Assembly (NCBI GenBank): GCA_023333565.1
Contig: JAJKFH010000948.1
Coordinates: 2,988,001-3,052,000 of the forward strand
DNA: 64,000 nucleotides
Source: Puffinus mauretanicus
Taxonomy: Eukaryota > Chordata > Aves > Procellariiformes > Procellariidae
Direction of reading: 5' to 3'
Of this stretch, positions 60,241-64,000 are shown one piece after another (position 1 is the stretch's first letter; each line of letters starts with the position of its first letter). Both the position numbers and the translations under genes were made by a program. The notes beneath the pieces are model-generated. The model was not told the DNA's origin. It ran no database searches and was given only the letters and a program-made list of their open reading frames with translations.

Positions 60241-61777
60241 GGCCTCATTTGGCCTATGAGCATGGGAGGAGGTGAAGATGCCCGGGAGGATTGTACTCTT
60301 GGCCACCTCTGTTCATTACCATCACTTGATCACCCAACCCCAAGGCAAAAGCAAGGCCAGGGCAACGTTCTGGCGAGTGTCCATTCACGAGAAGTGTCAG
60401 GGTCAGGGTTGGCTACTGGGTGACAGTGAGCAGCATATCCAGTGGGACTGCATTTGGGAGGACAGTGAATGAATCTGCCTTCATCTTGTGCAACAGTGTC
60501 CCATTGTTCATATCTCAGATAAAACGTAGCCACAGAGGTGTACCTCTGCATAGCAACCAGCTATGTCACATCTCAAGGTACCCACCTAGGAGCATCTATG
60601 CCACAATTGAGGTAAACATAGTCAGATACACAGGCCTACCAAACATGAATGATCCTTGCAGACATCTATAAATGGCTATGCCTGAAAATCTCCACTGATC
60701 TGTTCATCCCCAGTAAAACGACATGCTGCTGCTTTCAGCATGGTCCCAAAGCCACTCAAAAAACCCCCTGCCTTTTCCACATAACCCCAGAAGAAAGAAG
60801 TACAGCTGGCAGATCCAGATTTTTCTTGATTTGCAGGACATAATTTATACAAAGAAATTGCTGTAGCAACCTACCCACCTCTTTCATTCATGTGTTTTCA
60901 ATAGTCTGCAGCCCAAACTTTTTGCAGTCTACCACAAAAACGCAACTTTCGTTGCCTGCTCCTTTACCTGATGCATGCCTTCCCCTCCCCCCAGTTCCTT
61001 TTTTTTCTGGCACCTGCCTCAGTTACCACTCTCTGTCAGGGCTTTGTAGAGTCCATATTTGCACATTAGGCAGCAGACCTGCGCCTCTTCTGTTATTTAG
61101 GGGTCAGGTCCTCAGACCCTCAGACAGGGAAGGTTCAGGGTCCAGAAATGAAGAGCAGGAGAGGTAAACCTGGGTGTGGACTCTTCCATTAACTACCTCT
61201 GCACCCTCGCTTTCTAGTGAATTCTGGTGTTCATGGTTATCTATAGAAGAACAACCTTCTCAACGGTCCCAGAGGATGTCTGGGAATAGCAGGAATTCAG
61301 AGGTGCCCTGAGGCATGTTGGCAGCAACAATGAGCAGGGTGCTCAAAGGGCAGCCTCCTAAACCTTACAGGCAGGTTGATGTGTCATGAATGGGACAAAC
61401 AGAAAAGAATATATACCCTTAAGATATATAGCAAGTAGGTGCCAAGGCCAATGACAACTAACAGAGTTACGACAGGCCAGTTACTCCAAGGAGTAATGAG
61501 TTTAACAGCCTAGGTGTGAGTTACCAGCTGTGCCATGCCAATTAACCTCAAGAGCATAGAATGGTTTTGGACATGTTTTATTTACTAGTGTAAACATAGC
61601 AGGGGAGTTCCCTGTTATGAAAACACTGGTTCAGGGCATATAACAGCAAAAAACACCTTGTTTTGCAGTTGTACTTGGTTGCAAGCCTTGAGGAAACCTG
61701 TTAGTCTCAACTTGTACAGTAACTATTCTTTACTTTTTGCACTTAAATGTCCTTTTTCTAGCGAGCAAGACTTCACA
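60241..61777. other. Gene-free stretch, somewhat GC-richer
   Basis: No gene recognised. The first few hundred bases have the composition of an old repeat but I cannot name it. Confidence 0.5.
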
Positions 61778-62370
61778 TCACTATTGTCCGAAAAGCGGAT
61801 TCGTGCCCGGCGTGCAAGTAACCAACTCCACACGCTCAGGAGAGATATTGTTTTATTCAGGCCTGGGTGCTCGGTGGACTTGCCACAAATCAAGCACACC
61901 TGGTCTAGTCACCTTTCTGTTTATATCCATGCTTCTCATACATATTTTAAATTTCTCTTTTACATATTCATTACATTTCCAAGAACTAATTATAATATTA
62001 CATCATCTTAAACTAAAGCCTTTAGGGTCTTCTTGAGGGTCTCAGGTGGTCTCTGGTGGTCGTTAGGATAGTGAACTCTTCATGAACTTATTTCCTCTTT
62101 ACCTTATAGGGTCGCAATTTGTCCCTGAGCCATGCTTGGACCACGTTTGTTTATAGTTTCCAAGGTTATTCTTCACTAGAGCCTAACGATGTTTCCAGGA
62201 TACACAATTTAGACTAGTAACAATTCTACACACCTGCAAACACAACACCTGCTAGTTACCTAACTTCTAAGCAACAAGTCTTCATTGTTTAGAATTACAG
62301 AAGTGAACAGTAAAATTACAGAAGCAAGCAGTATGGAATAGTAGATACTGTACCTACTACATCATCACTA
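61778..62370 (-). mobile_element. Probable solo LTR of class II-like ERV, TSD TCACTA
   Basis: A minus-strand LTR of about 581 bp (61784-62364). TCACTA occurs on both sides (61778-61783 and 62365-62370), a 6-bp duplication as expected of class II ERVs. On the minus strand it begins TGATGTAGTAGGTAC and ends CCGCTTTTCGGACAA. A TATAAA lies near 61920 and an AATAAA poly(A) signal near 61855, about 65 bases downstream, giving a clear promoter, R and U5 order. The terminal CA is followed by one extra A, so the exact limits are uncertain by a base or so. Confidence 0.62.
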
Positions 62371-62934
62371 CCTTATAAAACAAATAAGAATGTAATATAT
62401 ATGTTAGAAACAAGGTTAAAAATTAATAGGAAAGTAAGACAATTAGTAGTTTGTGCAAAATTATACTTTCTAGCATAGAAAACCTAGGTCTTGCATAGCC
62501 TCGGTGCCTTTTGGGATGAATGAGGCACGGTTTGGAACTTGCCTCTGTTCTTTGGAGTAACCTAGTTCATTCCTTCCACAAAGGAAGTATACCCACTTTC
62601 CAGTGTTTCTCTGGTCTTTAGCCAGTAGTTTGTACATGATTAGGAAAGTGAGGCATGTCTCCCTCAACTGGTTAGTACTGTTTAAAAGTAATGCTACACC
62701 GACTATGTATTTGAAGGTCATCTGTGCTAAGTATTAGGGGCTTGTACTCCAGCCTGTTGATAAGACTGAGTTAGGAAAATAAAGCAAAAGAGACTTCCAA
62801 TTTCAATGAATCCAGCGTCCTGCTATTTCTGGCAACCATGGTGATAATTTACCTAGTTTGTTGTTGATAACCATTAAATAAGTTGATCTTTTTTTTTTTA
62901 ATTCTTGCTGTATTTTTGGTTTTTGTAATTTCCT
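62371..62934. other. Unassigned stretch upstream (in LTR sense) of the class II-like LTR
   Basis: An 83-codon open frame lies on the minus strand at 62470-62721. It precedes the minus-strand LTR and could be residual ERV sequence, but I recognise no domain and no polypurine tract. The call is open. Confidence 0.4.
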
Positions 62935-63470
62935 GTGGCAATAAGTTCCACAGTTTACGTTAATGAATGGAAATCTCCTTGAATCAGTTTTTAATTGACA
63001 GTTTTTTAATGTCATCACATTTCTTTGCATTTGCATTATGAGATGAACAGAATTTTCTAATTTCTAATGCTTTTCTTATATAATGTACTTTTATCATGCC
63101 TCTTTCTTCTGTTTCTTCAGTGACCAGTATTAATTGCTCAGTTTCTTTTCATATGCAAGCACTTCCAGTCCACTGTTCATATTTTCAATACCCTAAGAAC
63201 TAACCTAAGTTCTGCAATGCCCCTTTTGGGATAGGTGATCAGCACTGCACACTCCAAATGAGGTCATATCATTAATTATAAAAAAGCATTATATGCCAAT
63301 GTTAATTACCCTATTAGTCTTCATGTAACCTAACTTCTTGTTGGACTCACAACTACAGCTGCATATCAAGCAATCTACAGCAATTTCCAGGTCTGTTGTA
63401 GGAGTTGCTTCCATAAATTTAGAGCCCTCTGAGATGGCGGAGAAGTGTGAACTTCCCTTTTCAATGTGAA
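62935..63470 (-). mobile_element. Ancient amniote CR1-type LINE fragment
   Basis: The plus strand follows the reverse complement of the old CR1-type repeat: CAATAAGTTCCACAG, later CCTTTTGGGATAGGTGATCAG, CACTGCACACTCCAAATGAGG, and TATAAAAAAGCATTATATG. It is diverged, with no coding capacity. It overlaps the same consensus region as the 29569 copy and extends further toward the 5' part. Confidence 0.68.
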
Positions 63471-63680
63471 ATTAAACATTTATTATGTTGATGAGTAAAC
63501 TACTTGAATTAGGCCTCTCCAAAGTTTCTTTCAACCTGTGTGACCTTTCCTGACTTAAATGACTTAGTGATATCTGGAAACTTTAATAAGTGGAATCACT
63601 ACTGTCATACAGTTCTTTTGAAACTATTGATAGTTATTAAACCATAAATGTTTGAGTGTAGTAAAGTGCTTGCTGTGTTC

Positions 63681-63718
63681 GGTTGGTTGGTTTGGTTTGG
63701 TTGTTTGGTTTGGTTTTT
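63681..63718 (+). repeat. (GGTTT)n simple repeat
   Basis: GGTT and GGTTT units form an imperfect simple repeat about 75 bases before the CR1 end at 63793. Confidence 0.85.
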
Positions 63719-63792
63719 AACTGGTCATTTAATTATGCTCTTCGGCTTTTTCTTCATTACAATGTTGCCACTCCTCTCAAGATTGTTCTGTT

Positions 63793-64000
63793 TCATAGAA
63801 GCATAGAATTCTCAAGCTGGAAGGGACCCATAAGGATCATTGAGTCCAACTCCCCACTCCTCGCAGGACTACCTAAAACTAAACCATATGACTGAGAGTG
63901 TCATCCAGACGCTCCTTGAACTCTGACAGTCTTGGTGCCATGACTGCTTCCCTGGGGAGCCTGTTCCAGTGACCAACCGCCCTCTCAGTGAAGAACCTTT
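63793..64000 (-). mobile_element. CR1 LINE 3' end, cut by the window edge
   Basis: The plus strand begins TCATAGAAGCATAGAATTCT, the reverse complement of the CR1 3'-terminal 8-bp repeats. It continues GCTGGAAGGGACCC, GATCATTGAGTCCAACTCC and GGAGCCTGTTCCAGTGACC in the CR1 order. The 3' terminus is therefore at about 63793 and the element runs toward its 5' part beyond the window. It is better preserved than the ancient CR1 copies here. Confidence 0.95.

Noticed and set aside
1..64000. CRISPR array, operons or bacterial regulatory sites
   Set aside because: There are no regularly spaced repeats. Composition, CR1 LINEs and LTRs show vertebrate nuclear DNA.

Overview
This window looks like about 64 kb of avian nuclear DNA. 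It is AT-rich, non-coding and heavily colonised by retroelements. The evidence for a bird is the presence of CR1 LINEs with the 3'-terminal CATAGAAT-type repeat, several fragments of the old amniote CR1 lineage, and solo LTRs of families abundant in bird genomes. I found no host protein-coding gene, exon series, functional RNA gene or CRISPR. The stretches between repeats appear intergenic or intronic. Family assignments come from memory of consensus sequences, not from a search; target-site duplications (TSDs) were read directly.

Main layout. (1) One broken provirus lies at 8197-12645 (+) between perfect ACAAT duplications: 5' LTR, a primer-binding site matching tRNA-Lys(CUU) at 17/18, a small membrane-like leader ORF, gag, protease, reverse transcriptase and the start of RNase H. 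It then jumps into a truncated 3' LTR of a different subfamily; the rest of RNase H, integrase and anything downstream are gone. (2) Related solo LTRs with perfect 5-bp duplications lie at 3558-4139 (TTCTG), 16982-17500 (-, ATAAG), 21402-21995 (GTAAC), 30094-30779 (AGGGG) and 45057-45636 (-, GATGC). (3) LTRs of other families lie at 16471-17545 (-, ATTGC, interrupted by the 16982-17500 LTR), 24612-25441 (+), 47457-48399 (+, AGCGT) and 61784-62364 (-, probably TCACTA). (4) CR1 fragments, all minus strand, lie at about 29569-30850, 43485-43570, 51340-51600, 59240-59884, 59885-60240, 62935-63470 and 63793-64000 (cut by the window end).

The most striking object is the LTR at 30094-30779. After an ordinary LTR end it carries the 8-nt spacer and primer-binding site of the provirus family. 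It then continues into an almost complete reverse-complement copy of tRNA-Lys(CUU), and finishes with a second copy of the last 21 bp of the LTR. The whole unit sits inside one AGGGG duplication. This is best read as a captured primer tRNA: reverse transcription copied the primer past its usual stop, switched template at a short match (AGCYGGG) to an LTR end, and the product was integrated or recombined to this state.

The provirus itself records a second irregularity: its two LTRs belong to different subfamilies although the flanking duplication is intact. Together the LTRs show how one ERV lineage has swapped its central LTR module, nested into older LTRs and been reduced mostly to solo LTRs.
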